DNA of 58,250 nt from Rhodospirillaceae bacterium. Its GTDB lineage: Bacteria > Pseudomonadota > Alphaproteobacteria > DSM-16000 > Inquilinaceae. A program made the translations under genes and the position numbers. The notes beneath the pieces were generated by a model. The model made no database searches and was not told the origin of the DNA. It saw nothing but the letters and a program-made list of their open reading frames with translations. Location of the stretch: contig JACKIG010000024.1 of the NCBI GenBank assembly GCA_020638595.1, positions 1 through 58,250 on the forward strand. The letters run 5' to 3'. Positions 43,899 through 53,663 of this stretch are shown here, in pieces. Every line of letters starts with the position of its first letter. Position 1 is the first letter of the stretch.

Positions 43899-44066
43899 GG
43901 CGGATCTCCCGGTCTTGGCGTCTGCGGCCGGGCCGTGTCCCGCCGCTCCATGACCCTGAGCATCGCCGATCGCCGGCCCGCCGGGCATGGGGTCGATCCC
44001 CCATATTGCCGGTCCGCAGCACTCTCCGCGACCCCCGGATCCGGGGCCGCACATCGTCCCTGGAGG

Positions 44067-44140
44067 GTCCCGCCTGCGCGGGACCGACGGTAAATGGCAG
44101 GCATCCATCCACACCCGTCATCCCCGCGCAGGCGGGGATC
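44067..44140. repeat. Pair of REP-like palindromes
   Basis: GTCCCGCCTGCGCGGGAC (44067-44084) and ATCCCCGCGCAGGCGGGGAT (44120-44139) are near-identical palindromic units in opposite orientation, 35 bases apart. GTCATCCCCGCG-type palindromes are common dispersed extragenic repeats in alphaproteobacteria. The copy number elsewhere cannot be seen here. Confidence 0.6.
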
Positions 44141-44256
44141 TCCCCGCAGCTGCACACGGACCAGCCACAAGCGCGGCCCCACGGGGGCGCGATGCCGCAG
44201 CCGCGGTCCACAAACGCCCTTGACCGCTGCGCCCGGCGCACCGCAGATTGGAAGCA

Positions 44257-44360
44257 TTCCGAGGGGGGCCCCGGTAGGGGGCTGAGATATCGACGGGCAG
44301 CGATGCCGACGCGATGACCCTTAGAACCTGATCCGGGTTATGCCGGCGAAGGGAACGGAT
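44257..44360 (+). ncRNA. TPP riboswitch (THI element) upstream of thiC
   Basis: The conserved THI-box cores are present: GGGGGCTGAGA at 44277-44287, ACCCTTAGAACCTGATC at 44318-44334, and GGTTATGCCGGCGAAGGGAA at 44336-44355. The closing stem is ATTCCG / CGGAT. It ends about 95 bases before the thiC ATG. Binding of thiamine diphosphate should repress thiC, probably by blocking translation, since AAGGAG lies just before the ATG. It is a well-known class. Confidence 0.95.
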
Positions 44361-44455
44361 ACGCGGCTGCGGCGTCGGCCAAGGCCAGAAGCGGACACCC
44401 CCCAAGCTATCGACGCCCGGATCTCCTGCCCCCTGTGGCCCAAGGAGATCGCCTG

Positions 44456-46258
<1,803 letters not shown>

Positions 46259-46287
46259 GGGGGCGGGGTTGACCTGACGGTTGGGGC

Positions 46288-46323
46288 ACGTACCGCGGCT
46301 CGCCGGGCAAGCTCGCGGTACGT
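46288..46323 (+). terminator. Candidate terminator after thiC
   Basis: A long stem (ACGTACCGCG-GCT / AGC-T-CGCGGTACGT, one bulged base) with a 9-base loop is followed by TTG. The stem is strong and the T-tract is short. Confidence 0.5.
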
Positions 46324-47163
46324 TTGCCCTATTCGTAACAGTAATACGGGCGCTGGCACGTCATAAGTCGTCTATTGGGTGGCCTCTTGCCATCCGCGGA
46401 TTCCTCGGATTTTGTCCTGTTATCGTAGCGGGGACATCTATCTTGGCATTGCCTTGCCGGTGTTTGACGATGTCGCATCCCGCGAACCGCTATTGTATTT
46501 CGAGAGAGGGACTTGCGAGATCACCACGTACGAAACGGATAAGATCAATGGAGCTGCGGAGCACAATTCCCAGGACGAACCGCATTATTTCGGCCTGATC
46601 GGATTCAATACTGCTGTTCTAACGGGCAAGGGGTCGTCGGGATACTTCGAGCACCAAATAGCCGACGACACGGAGCTCGCAACCCCCGAAGTTTGGGAAG
46701 TCTGGTGTACCGGGGCATCACCTGTTCGGCGGCAAGAACAAGAGCCTGACGTCGATCCGCCTCACTCCTCGAGTGATCGACGATTTCAAGCTTGCCGGCA
46801 AAGGCTGGCAGGCTCGCATAGACACGGCGCAGATTGCCTCGTCGGGATTCAGGAGCAAGCACCAGGCAACTGCACGACGATCGATAAAAGCGCCCATCGA
46901 GAGTGTATTGCCTCGACCGCGATCACGACAGCAAGTTCACCTCTACGTCATTAATATTGATATTTTTTCATGTTATTATCGTAAATACGCATAGAGTACA
47001 TCCATTCCGCCTCTGAAGCAACTTCCTAACGCATTGTTTATCAATAGAGTTTTATATAGAAGCAAACATGTTGACTCAAATATGTCTCTATGAGAGACTG
47101 CATTTTGCACTCTGCATTTATTGTTCGAATCTATCTAGTCTATTCAGCCAGTGAGGGTGCCAC
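46324..47163. other. AT-richer region with no intact gene
   Basis: Composition drops from about here to 49500. Several short frames exist but none is intact; the clearest trace is a decayed BrnA-type antitoxin at 46650-46845. The segment 46955-47160 is very AT-rich (for example TATTGATATTTTTTCATG) and may hold promoters for the downstream cell-wall genes. Confidence 0.5.
46650..46845 (+). pseudogene. Decayed BrnA-type antitoxin fragment
   Basis: One frame encodes DDTELATPEVWEVW. A second frame, shifted within 46690-46720, encodes LFGGKNKSLTSIRLTP followed by RVIDDFKLAGKGWQARID. The latter closely fits the ribbon-helix-helix C-terminus of BrnA antitoxins (S-T-I-R-L-x-P-x-V-I-x-x-F-K-x-x-G-K-G-W-Q). 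No BrnT toxin is recognisable next to it. The frame change makes the gene nonfunctional. The identification rests on this motif alone. Confidence 0.5.
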
Positions 47164-47234
47164 ATGATTCCTACTGGTTTTGTCGGACGCGCCAAACCAC
47201 TGGGCGTGGAAGAGATTGATGAGGAAGCCGGCGC

Positions 47235-47783
47235 TTGAGCTTGCCGCTATCCCGATTACGCGCATTTGCCGAGATCGAAAGTGGATATCTGGGAGCATTC
47301 CTAGCGAGTAAGCGACCAACGATCTTATTCGAAAGTCATGTCTTCCGAAAGCACTCCGGGGGACGGCATGATGGCGTCACGGATCCGAAGGGCAAGCCAA
47401 TATCGACTGTCAACTGGGACAAGACAACATATGGGAAGGCTGGTGAATGGCAATGGACTCGCTTTCAACTTGCCTTTGATCTTGACAACGATGCTGCTAT
47501 TCAGGCAGCATCGTGGGAATTATTTCAAGTTTTAGGCGAGAATGCGTTATCGATAGGCTATGAAAGTTACGGCGTCTTTGCTGAGCAGATGTGCGATAGC
47601 GCCGCTAATCATCTTCGCGCAGCTGTCCAGTACCTTGTCGCGAACAATCTACTCGAACCTTTGCGAGCCGCCAATTGGCCGAAAGTGGCAAAGAAATGGA
47701 ATGGGCCTGCGTATAAAGAAAATCAATTCGACATAAAGTTGGCTGAAGCCGATGCAAGGATTGCTGCAGAGCTTAGCCGATGA
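47235..47783 (+). CDS. N-acetylmuramidase (DUF3380/endolysin-type) protein
   Basis: This 182-residue protein matches the N-acetylmuramidase domain of phage-type endolysins: FAEIESGYLGAFLASKRPTI (with Glu of the ES pair as likely catalytic residue), LFESHVFRKHSGGRHDG, AASWELFQVLG and NGPAYKENQFDIKLAEAD. It would cleave the glycan strand of peptidoglycan. The frame opens only at a TTG at 47235. A 24-codon frame from the ATG at 47164, with a good GAGGG site, ends in TGA overlapping that TTG. So either a frameshift split the gene or a leader couples translation. No holin is visible. Confidence 0.75.
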   Translation: MSLPLSRLRAFAEIESGYLGAFLASKRPTILFESHVFRKHSGGRHDGVTDPKGKPISTVNWDKTTYGKAGEWQWTRFQLAFDLDNDAAIQAASWELFQVLGENALSIGYESYGVFAEQMCDSAANHLRAAVQYLVANNLLEPLRAANWPKVAKKWNGPAYKENQFDIKLAEADARIAAELSR

Positions 47784-48256
47784 CGATCAGACATCTTCTA
47801 TTCATCGGTGATAGCTTGGCAAATGGTGTCGGCCTTCACTATAGCGATGGCAATGCTACAAACAAGGCCATCGATGGATCTCTGGCAAATTCCTGGGTTG
47901 GCCAGGTTCGCCCGCTAGTCCAGCACTACCACCCCTCTATTGTTGTGGTCAGCTTAGGCATGAACCACAGCCAGTTTTCGAGGTTCCCGGGCCAACTCGC
48001 AGCCATCCGGGAGGAGATCGACGGCCGAACCGTCGTGTGGTTTCTGCCGCCGGTGATGCCGGCCGAGTTGGAAGTGCGACGGCAAAATACGATCCTCCAT
48101 GTTTCGGCAATTGCCCAAGAGCACCGGGACCAACTATTCGATCTTGACACGGTCGGCGCCCAACGCGCGCCGGATCATGTTCATTTTGCCTGGGGTTCCA
48201 GCGGCTACGGCAAGCTTGCCTCCGGGCTGAAGTCTTTCGTGGCCACCTTTTCGTAG
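47780..48256 (+). CDS. SGNH/GDSL-type hydrolase-like protein
   Basis: This 158-residue protein begins HLLFIGDSLANGVG, the block I nucleophile motif (GDS, Ser12). It continues with VVVSLGMNHS, where SGNH proteins usually have GxND, and ends with PDHVHFAW, matching the catalytic Asp-x-x-His block. The block III Asn is therefore at a shifted position. Members deacetylate or de-esterify glycans, including peptidoglycan. Its ATG overlaps the muramidase stop (ATGA), suggesting joint action on the cell wall. It has no signal peptide. Confidence 0.72.
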   Translation: MTIRHLLFIGDSLANGVGLHYSDGNATNKAIDGSLANSWVGQVRPLVQHYHPSIVVVSLGMNHSQFSRFPGQLAAIREEIDGRTVVWFLPPVMPAELEVRRQNTILHVSAIAQEHRDQLFDLDTVGAQRAPDHVHFAWGSSGYGKLASGLKSFVATFS

Positions 48257-48283
48257 GCTATAATCTGCGGATCCGATATCTAT

Positions 48284-48535
48284 TGAAACGACTCTTACTC
48301 GGGAGGCCTGTCTGGTTTCTTTTATTTTGCTGATATTGACAACAACGATGGATTGGCAGTTTTGTTGAGAGATGTACCAGGCATTGATCGTGGCCATCCA
48401 GACCAGAATTTTCCGGTGACTCGGACTTCAGGGACCCAGGATCCGTTCTGCAGATACATCGATCAATTATCTGGGGAGGAAACCGAGTATACTTATAACA
48501 TGCAAACCGCTGTGTTTCCGTATCCGCCATCTTAA
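48284..48535 (+). other. Possible gene fragment between cell-wall genes
   Basis: An open frame without a good start encodes GFFYFADIDNNDGLAVLL and DQNFPVTRTSGTQDPF, ending at 48535. It has protein-like composition but no recognised family, no ribosome-binding site and only TTG as a possible start (48353). It may be the 3' remnant of a gene. The rest of the 295-base interval shows nothing. Confidence 0.25.
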
Positions 48536-48551
48536 CTAGAGGAGTGACAGC

Positions 48552-49481
48552 ATGTTTACCTTCAACGAAGAACATTTCCTAACACTGTGGAAGAGGTGCT
48601 GCTTCGGCGAGATCGCCGATGCCATGGTGTTTTTCGGATTGCGGGGGTGTGCTCCCGTCTACGAAGCCGCTGACTCGTTTACTGAAAGTGCCGATATCTT
48701 GGACACACCGCCAGACCATCGGCACATGAGCTGCAGCATCGGTCAATGGAAGCGAGGTCAAGGTATTGCATTGTTCCTCGGAAGCACAGTGCCGCACGAG
48801 AGATATGTTGCCGGCGGCCTGTCGCAGCACGGAGCTGGCGTCAACCAGCTGATGCTATCTAGAATCCGCGGGTACACGCAGGCATGGCACAAAGCCAACA
48901 GGCCTACAGGTCATCCGGCATTCACGATACTTGGAATATTGCCCGTCCGTCGTACGGCTGACAATCTTATCTACGACGAGGGGGACATTGTCGATATAGA
49001 TGCAGTCTATGACAACATCCATGCCGCTTGGAGTGCGGACAGAACTCAGACAAACTTCTCATCGGCAGGATGCCAAGTGATTGCCGGCTATCCAGCTTGC
49101 CAGAAAAGAGGCCCGAACTCGAAAGACGTTGGGCCTTGGGCCAAGTTTCGAAACATTGCTTATTCCGAACCGCAGACTACGTTTCATTATGCGTTGTTCA
49201 GCGCAAGCGAAGTCATAAAGATTGCAACAGGCAACATGAGCAACATGTTTGCTTCGCTTCGATTCGGATCCGGGGGTGACTTGGTCAATGAACTGCAGCA
49301 ACGGCTGAACGAAAAGGGATACGACGTCGGCGTGGTCGACGGTGAATTTGGCAAACGAACACTTGGCGGCGTCCTGAAATTCCAAGAGGACCAATTCGGT
49401 AACTATGCTGACGATGGAATTGTCGGCAGCATGACTGCGGCAGCTTTGGGCATGCATCTGCCCCATTTATCTGAAATCTAG
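48552..49481 (+). CDS. Protein with C-terminal peptidoglycan-binding domain
   Basis: This 309-residue protein has an N-terminal ~240-residue region of unknown family that contains SSAGCQVIAGYPAC. Its serine-glycine-cysteine arrangement recalls the SxGCxR active site of L,D-transpeptidases, but the rest does not match. Residues about 250-305 form a type 1 peptidoglycan-binding domain (LVNELQQRLNEKGYDVGVVD, FGKRTLGGVLKFQED, DGIVGSMTAAAL). AGAGGAG lies before the ATG at 48552. With the muramidase and SGNH genes it forms a cell-wall module in AT-richer DNA. Confidence 0.72.
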   Translation: MFTFNEEHFLTLWKRCCFGEIADAMVFFGLRGCAPVYEAADSFTESADILDTPPDHRHMSCSIGQWKRGQGIALFLGSTVPHERYVAGGLSQHGAGVNQLMLSRIRGYTQAWHKANRPTGHPAFTILGILPVRRTADNLIYDEGDIVDIDAVYDNIHAAWSADRTQTNFSSAGCQVIAGYPACQKRGPNSKDVGPWAKFRNIAYSEPQTTFHYALFSASEVIKIATGNMSNMFASLRFGSGGDLVNELQQRLNEKGYDVGVVDGEFGKRTLGGVLKFQEDQFGNYADDGIVGSMTAAALGMHLPHLSEI

Positions 49482-49544
49482 ATAGGGAGGGTACTCCCCA
49501 TCACTAAGGGTGAGATAGAATTGGGCTGCTCCACCCATCCGCCC

Positions 49545-49780
49545 CTTGCCTAATTGGTGAGGAGTCCTCCCCCGACAGCTTCGTTGACGCGATCGGCATT
49601 CTGTACGATCACGTGGTCGAGCAGGGTGCCGACGTCAACGGGTTCACGGGGACGGTGGGCCATGACCACCTGGGCTCATTTGCTGCGCGGGATGACAAGT
49701 TCACCGACCTCGCCATCAATGGGGAAAAGCAGGGCGGGCAGACAGGGAAAGCGGATAGCATCGTGGGTCTTTCGACTGGG
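49545..49780 (+). pseudogene. Flavodoxin, 3' remnant
   Basis: The frame encodes the C-terminal third of a long-chain flavodoxin: SPDSFVDAIGILYDHVVEQG, then GADVNGFTGTVGHDHLGSFA and DGKF-like DDKFTDLAINGEKQGGQTGK. The FMN-binding N-terminal two thirds are absent; upstream sequence becomes AT-rich island DNA near 49545. There is no stop at the usual end, so the frame reads straight into DUF2023. The remnant cannot bind FMN. It shows that island formation deleted most of a flavodoxin gene. Confidence 0.75.
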
Positions 49781-50122
49781 GTGAAACCGACCACGCTGCA
49801 GCTCTTCAAGCACAGCCTTTATGAGTACGAAAAGGGTGTGCGCAAGCTGCAGATGATGACCTTGACCGCGGCCGAGGCCGCGATCCTCGTCGAGCGGCTG
49901 GACGCGGCATCCATCGACCACTACCGCCAGGAAATCTCGCCGGAAAAGGTCAACCTCTTCTTCGGCCGCGCCGCGCTGGTGAAGACCGCCCAACAGATCG
50001 TGACCAAGCCGCTCAACCTTCTGTCGCCGGAAGAGGATTTCATCCTCGGCACCCTGCTGGGCTATGACGGGGAGCAGCAATGCCTGCGCTATCTGGCGAA
50101 GAAGGCGCCGCATCCCCAATAA
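49781..50122 (+). CDS. DUF2023-family protein
   Basis: This 113-residue protein matches DUF2023: TLQLFKHSLYEYEKGVRKLQ, IDHYRQEISPEKVNLFFGRA and LSPEEDFILGTLLGYDGEQQ are diagnostic blocks. The family is typically encoded next to flavodoxin, and its role is unknown. A GTG at 49781 is a possible start, but the frame is open upstream through the flavodoxin remnant (ATG or GTG near 49613), so a fusion product could be made. It marks the return to backbone GC content. Confidence 0.8.
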   Translation: MKPTTLQLFKHSLYEYEKGVRKLQMMTLTAAEAAILVERLDAASIDHYRQEISPEKVNLFFGRAALVKTAQQIVTKPLNLLSPEEDFILGTLLGYDGEQQCLRYLAKKAPHPQ

Positions 50123-50272
50123 GGCCGGCCGCCACCGCCGGTGGGCACCCATGCCGTGTGCAGGGCGAGCGCCGCCGCCTTGCAGCATCCGTTGCCGCCG
50201 GCCCGGCCCCGGAACACGCCATCCCTTGTGCCGTTCTACGCGGGGAGGGTCCTCACGTGGGAAGGCCGGGCA

Positions 50273-51049
50273 ATGGGCACGCGCGGGTTGAAACTGATGG
50301 CGAGGCTGGGATACGGCTCGCGGGGCGCGGTCTACCTGATGATCGGCGGGTTGGCGACATTGACGGCCATCGCCGGCGGCGGCGAGACGGTCGGCAGCCG
50401 CGGCGCGGTGAGGGAGCTGCTGCGCCAGCCGTTCGGCGAAGTCCTGGTGATCGCGATCAGCCTCGGCTTGTTCTGCTATGCCGGGTGGCGGGTCATGCAA
50501 AGCCTGTTCGATGCAGAGAAACACGGAACCGGCGCCAAGGGCCTGGTCATCAGGGCCGGGCTGTTCGTCAGCGCGGCGACCCACGGGTTCTTGGGCGTCT
50601 ACGCGCTCTCCCTGGTCGTCGCGGCGATGGCCTCCCAGGGGGAAGGCAAGGGCGCCATCGCCTGGCTGATGCAGCAGAGCTTCGGGCCCTATCTGGTCGG
50701 GCTGGTCGGATTGCTGATCGTCGGCGCTGGCTGCGCGCAAGTGTGGAAGGGTGCCCGGCGCAGATTCCACAAATATCTCGAATTCTCCCGAGCGGAGCAT
50801 CCGGTTCTTTCGTGGATCTGCGGCTTCGGCCTGATCGCGCGCGGTGTGGTGTTCTGCCTGATCGGCGGCCTTGCTTGCTTCGCGGCCGTGAAGGCCGATC
50901 CGCAGCAGGCCGGCGGCATGCCGGAGGCGATGTCGTGGCTGCGCCGCCAGCCCTTCGGCCAGGCAACCTATGCCGCCATGGCGTTCGGGCTGTTCGCCTT
51001 CGGCATCTACAGCCTGGTTGAAGCGCGGTGGCGCAGGATCCGGACATAG
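50273..51049 (+). CDS. DUF1206-family membrane protein
   Basis: This 258-residue protein has six membrane segments arranged as three DUF1206 repeats. Each repeat carries GxxxRGxxxLxxG-like patterns (YGSRGAVYLMIGGLA, IRAGLFVSAATHGFLGVYAL, GLIARGVVFCLIGGLACFA). The function is unknown. GGAAGG precedes the ATG at 50273, which begins before the first repeat; upstream in-frame residues are Pro/Arg-rich. It is a single gene. Confidence 0.85.
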   Translation: MGTRGLKLMARLGYGSRGAVYLMIGGLATLTAIAGGGETVGSRGAVRELLRQPFGEVLVIAISLGLFCYAGWRVMQSLFDAEKHGTGAKGLVIRAGLFVSAATHGFLGVYALSLVVAAMASQGEGKGAIAWLMQQSFGPYLVGLVGLLIVGAGCAQVWKGARRRFHKYLEFSRAEHPVLSWICGFGLIARGVVFCLIGGLACFAAVKADPQQAGGMPEAMSWLRRQPFGQATYAAMAFGLFAFGIYSLVEARWRRIRT

Positions 51050-51155
51050 CCATCGGGAAGCGCGGTACCCTGGACCGAATACGGACATGGCGGCCCGCTG
51101 GTCGATGGACGCCCCGTTCTGACGGCGGCGCCGGGCCGGCACCGCCGGGCCAGGA

Positions 51156-51752
51156 TCAGGGGGTCTCGCGGCACGGCCTCAGGCTTTGGGCGATGGCGGT
51201 GAAGACGGGCATCAGCCGGTCTTCGCTGAGCGCCGCGCCGGCCGTGATCGAATGGCGGCCGAGGGTGAAAGCCGCGTCGCCGAACGGCATGAACAGGGTT
51301 GCGGTCTTCTCCTCCCCCTCGAGCGGGATGGGGGCGGCGGCGATGGCGGCGCCGTGGGTGCCTGCAGCACCGCGGCAGGCGATGGTGACCGCTTGCGCGA
51401 CCACCGCGGCGTCGGCCAGCGGGGACGGGCCGGACACCTGCGGGCTGTCCTCGCCGCCGCAGTCGAGGCCGGTGCTGAGCCGGTCGGCGAAGCCCTCCAG
51501 CGTCGGCACGCCGTTCGTCGCCGGTCCGATCAGCTCGCCGAGCTCGATGCCGTCGACGGTGCGGAGCTCGACACCGGCGCCGTAGGAGATGGCCTCCACC
51601 CCCTCCGGCACTGTCACCGCTACGCCGCCGACGCACCAGTCGCCGGCTTCCGCCCACTCACCAAGCGGCGGCACCGGCTGGGCCAGGGCCGTGACGCTGA
51701 GAGCCAGGATGGCAGATCCGATGACGGCACCGATGTGTCCCCGTGTGGTCAT
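51156..51752 (-). CDS. Exported hypothetical protein
   Basis: This 198-residue protein has a signal peptide (IGAVIGSAILALSVTALA). The mature part has four cysteines (DWCVGG, GLDCGG, IACRGA, RPCRE) that could form two disulfides, and beta-rich segments such as EAISYGAGVELRTVDGIEL. No family is recognised. It is convergent with the DUF1206 gene and divergent from the next gene. Confidence 0.65.
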   Translation of the reverse strand: MTTRGHIGAVIGSAILALSVTALAQPVPPLGEWAEAGDWCVGGVAVTVPEGVEAISYGAGVELRTVDGIELGELIGPATNGVPTLEGFADRLSTGLDCGGEDSPQVSGPSPLADAAVVAQAVTIACRGAAGTHGAAIAAAPIPLEGEEKTATLFMPFGDAAFTLGRHSITAGAALSEDRLMPVFTAIAQSLRPCRETP

Positions 51753-51965
51753 GACATGGCTCCTACGGTTGTAGATTCAGGTGTCGGAATACGTTGAGCG
51801 CCGATACCCTGTCGCGCCATAGGTCCTGGCCATCGTCCAGTTGGGACGGGCTTGGCGGCCGGCCCAGCCTGGTGCGCCGCTTCGGGCAGCGGCCGAGTAT
51901 GTGGGGCTTGGCATACAACCGGGTGATCCGGCGACGACCCGCCGTTGCTGACGACAAGGACGTGC

Positions 51966-52586
51966 ATGATGGCGATCTATCTGAACGAGGACGAGTTCGG
52001 CAACGATGCCGCCTGCATCGGCTTCCCGCACATCCTGTTGTGCATGGGGGTCGTGGTGATGACCAGCAACGACCTCTACGGCGTCCATCTCGGCTGGCCG
52101 GGCGGGGATTCCGACGTGCTGATCGCAGAGCTCGCCAACCTGATCGCCGCCGACGGTGTCGCTGATGACATGAGGGCGCTCTACGGCTGCTGTAATCGGG
52201 AGATCCGGTTCCAGGCGGCCGGTGACAAGAAGAGGGCCTGGAAGGCGGAGATGGCCGGGTATGCCGCGATCCTCGGCTTCGCCGGCAAGATCTACGGGTT
52301 CTGCACGTCGATCATTGCGCCGAAGGACGGCACGTATGTCGAGTACCATCCCCAATATCTGCAGCGGCAATGCCGGGTCTACTACAAGCGCAACGAGAAG
52401 ATGGTCTATGCCGGCGGCGCCGCACCGGCAACCATGCACCGCTACAATCACCATCGTGGGATGGTCGTCCCCTTCGGAACCGAGCCGGTGACCACCGGCG
52501 CTGCGGTGACCACAACCCCCAGCAACAAGGGGCACCTGCACGAGGTCAACTATGTCCTGCGGATGAACAGCTTCACGGTGCCGTAG
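51966..52586 (+). CDS. Cytoplasmic-type hypothetical protein
   Basis: This 206-residue protein lacks a signal peptide and membrane segments. It has an N-terminal half containing GFPHILLCMGVVVMT and GVHLGWPGGDSDVLIAELA, and several Cys/Tyr-rich stretches (LYGCCNREIRFQ, YLQRQCRVYYKRN). The C-terminal part is Thr/His-rich (TTGAAVTTTPSNKGHLHEVN). I do not recognise a family. AAGGA lies upstream of the ATG pair at 51966/51969. Nothing in the neighbours suggests a role. Confidence 0.65.
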   Translation: MMAIYLNEDEFGNDAACIGFPHILLCMGVVVMTSNDLYGVHLGWPGGDSDVLIAELANLIAADGVADDMRALYGCCNREIRFQAAGDKKRAWKAEMAGYAAILGFAGKIYGFCTSIIAPKDGTYVEYHPQYLQRQCRVYYKRNEKMVYAGGAAPATMHRYNHHRGMVVPFGTEPVTTGAAVTTTPSNKGHLHEVNYVLRMNSFTVP

Positions 52587-52795
52587 CCGCAGCCGACACG
52601 ACCTGTCCGCCGTTCAGCCGAGATGCCCGTGCAGCGGCGGGCGATTGCCGCCGTCCTCACGGGCAGGGGCGGGCTTCCCGCCGACCATGGTTCCCCCCGA
52701 CGCGCGCCGGATCCGGCCGGAATCTCCGGGTTCGGGATGCGACCTTATCTTCGCTGCATTCGTGATCCGGTATTCGGGTTTACATCGTTTGGGGG

Positions 52796-53263
52796 GTGGC
52801 TGTGGTGCCGACAAGGCTCTTGGCTTTCGTGGTCCTGGTGGCCGGCGCTGCCGGGTCGATCGCGCCGGCATCGGCGCGATTGCCGATGACCGGCTGCTGG
52901 ACCAACGGAACGGCGACGTTTCAGATGCGCATCTGCGTGGCCGACAGCGGCCTGCACACGATCGCGTTCAGCTGGGACGAGCCGCCGACCGCGGATATGC
53001 CGGCGACGTCCGGCAGCTGCGGCGGCGATATCGACCTGACCGATCTGCCCGGCTTGAGCTTCGCCATGACCGTGCCCCGCCAGGCCGATGCGTGCATGCG
53101 GGACGGGCAGGTCGAGCCCCTCTGGCGCCGGGAATACCACTGCCTCTGGCAGTTGCCGGATGCCGGCCCCGCGGCGCCCTTCGTCTGCGAAGAGGCCGTC
53201 TATATCACCGACGATGACGTCTACAGCGAGATCGAGGGGCTGCGGTTCGAACGCATGGATTAG
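52796..53263 (+). CDS. Small exported hypothetical protein
   Basis: This 155-residue protein starts at GTG 52796 (or 52802). It has a signal peptide (LLAFVVLVAGAAGSIAPASA) and a beta-rich mature region with conserved-looking Trp and Cys residues (MTGCWTNGTATFQMRICVAD, SGSCGGDIDL, YHCLWQLP, FVCEEA). The pattern of a GCW start and several Cys residues recalls small periplasmic beta-sandwich proteins, but no family is assigned. The 209 bases upstream hold no gene. Confidence 0.6.
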   Translation: MAVVPTRLLAFVVLVAGAAGSIAPASARLPMTGCWTNGTATFQMRICVADSGLHTIAFSWDEPPTADMPATSGSCGGDIDLTDLPGLSFAMTVPRQADACMRDGQVEPLWRREYHCLWQLPDAGPAAPFVCEEAVYITDDDVYSEIEGLRFERMD

Positions 53264-53265
53264 CG

Positions 53266-53643
53266 TCACCGCACCCAGTACACCGACGCCGCGTCCCGGC
53301 CCTTCGGCCAGTCCCTGCACAGGCGGGGGGTGAAGGCGGAGAGCTGGCGGGGCGCGGCAGCGCGGACGGCCGCGATCTGTTCGTCCGTGTCCACGGGCAC
53401 CCAGGTCGAAAACTGCGGGTCCTGTCCCCCGGCCCAATCGACCTCCTCATAGAACTCGAAGACATAGCGCTGGCCGCAGCCGCGGCACTGCAGCAGATAG
53501 CGCCACCAGTGGCTGTCCTCGACGAAGGTCTCGAGGCGCTCGAACTGGGCGCGAAGGCCCTTGGCGATCGCCGCCTCTGGGTCCTTCCACAGCAGGCAGG
53601 CGGCAAGCCCAGCGCCGCCTTCTCGTTCCGGTGTCAAAGCCAC
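53266..53643 (-). CDS. Small CxxC protein of unknown function
   Basis: This 125-residue protein has no signal peptide. Its middle part, WWRYLLQCRGCGQRYVFEFY followed by EEVDWAGGQDPQ, contains one CxxC and many aromatic and acidic residues. The pattern is reminiscent of small immunity-like or zinc-ribbon proteins, but the toxin partner expected for an immunity gene is not visible. Its stop lies 2 bases from the stop of the convergent exported protein. It starts 20 bases before the end of the next upstream gene on the same strand. Confidence 0.6.
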   Translation of the reverse strand: MALTPEREGGAGLAACLLWKDPEAAIAKGLRAQFERLETFVEDSHWWRYLLQCRGCGQRYVFEFYEEVDWAGGQDPQFSTWVPVDTDEQIAAVRAAAPRQLSAFTPRLCRDWPKGRDAASVYWVR

Positions 53644-53663
53644 GGTATCCTTTTCCGGCGCAT

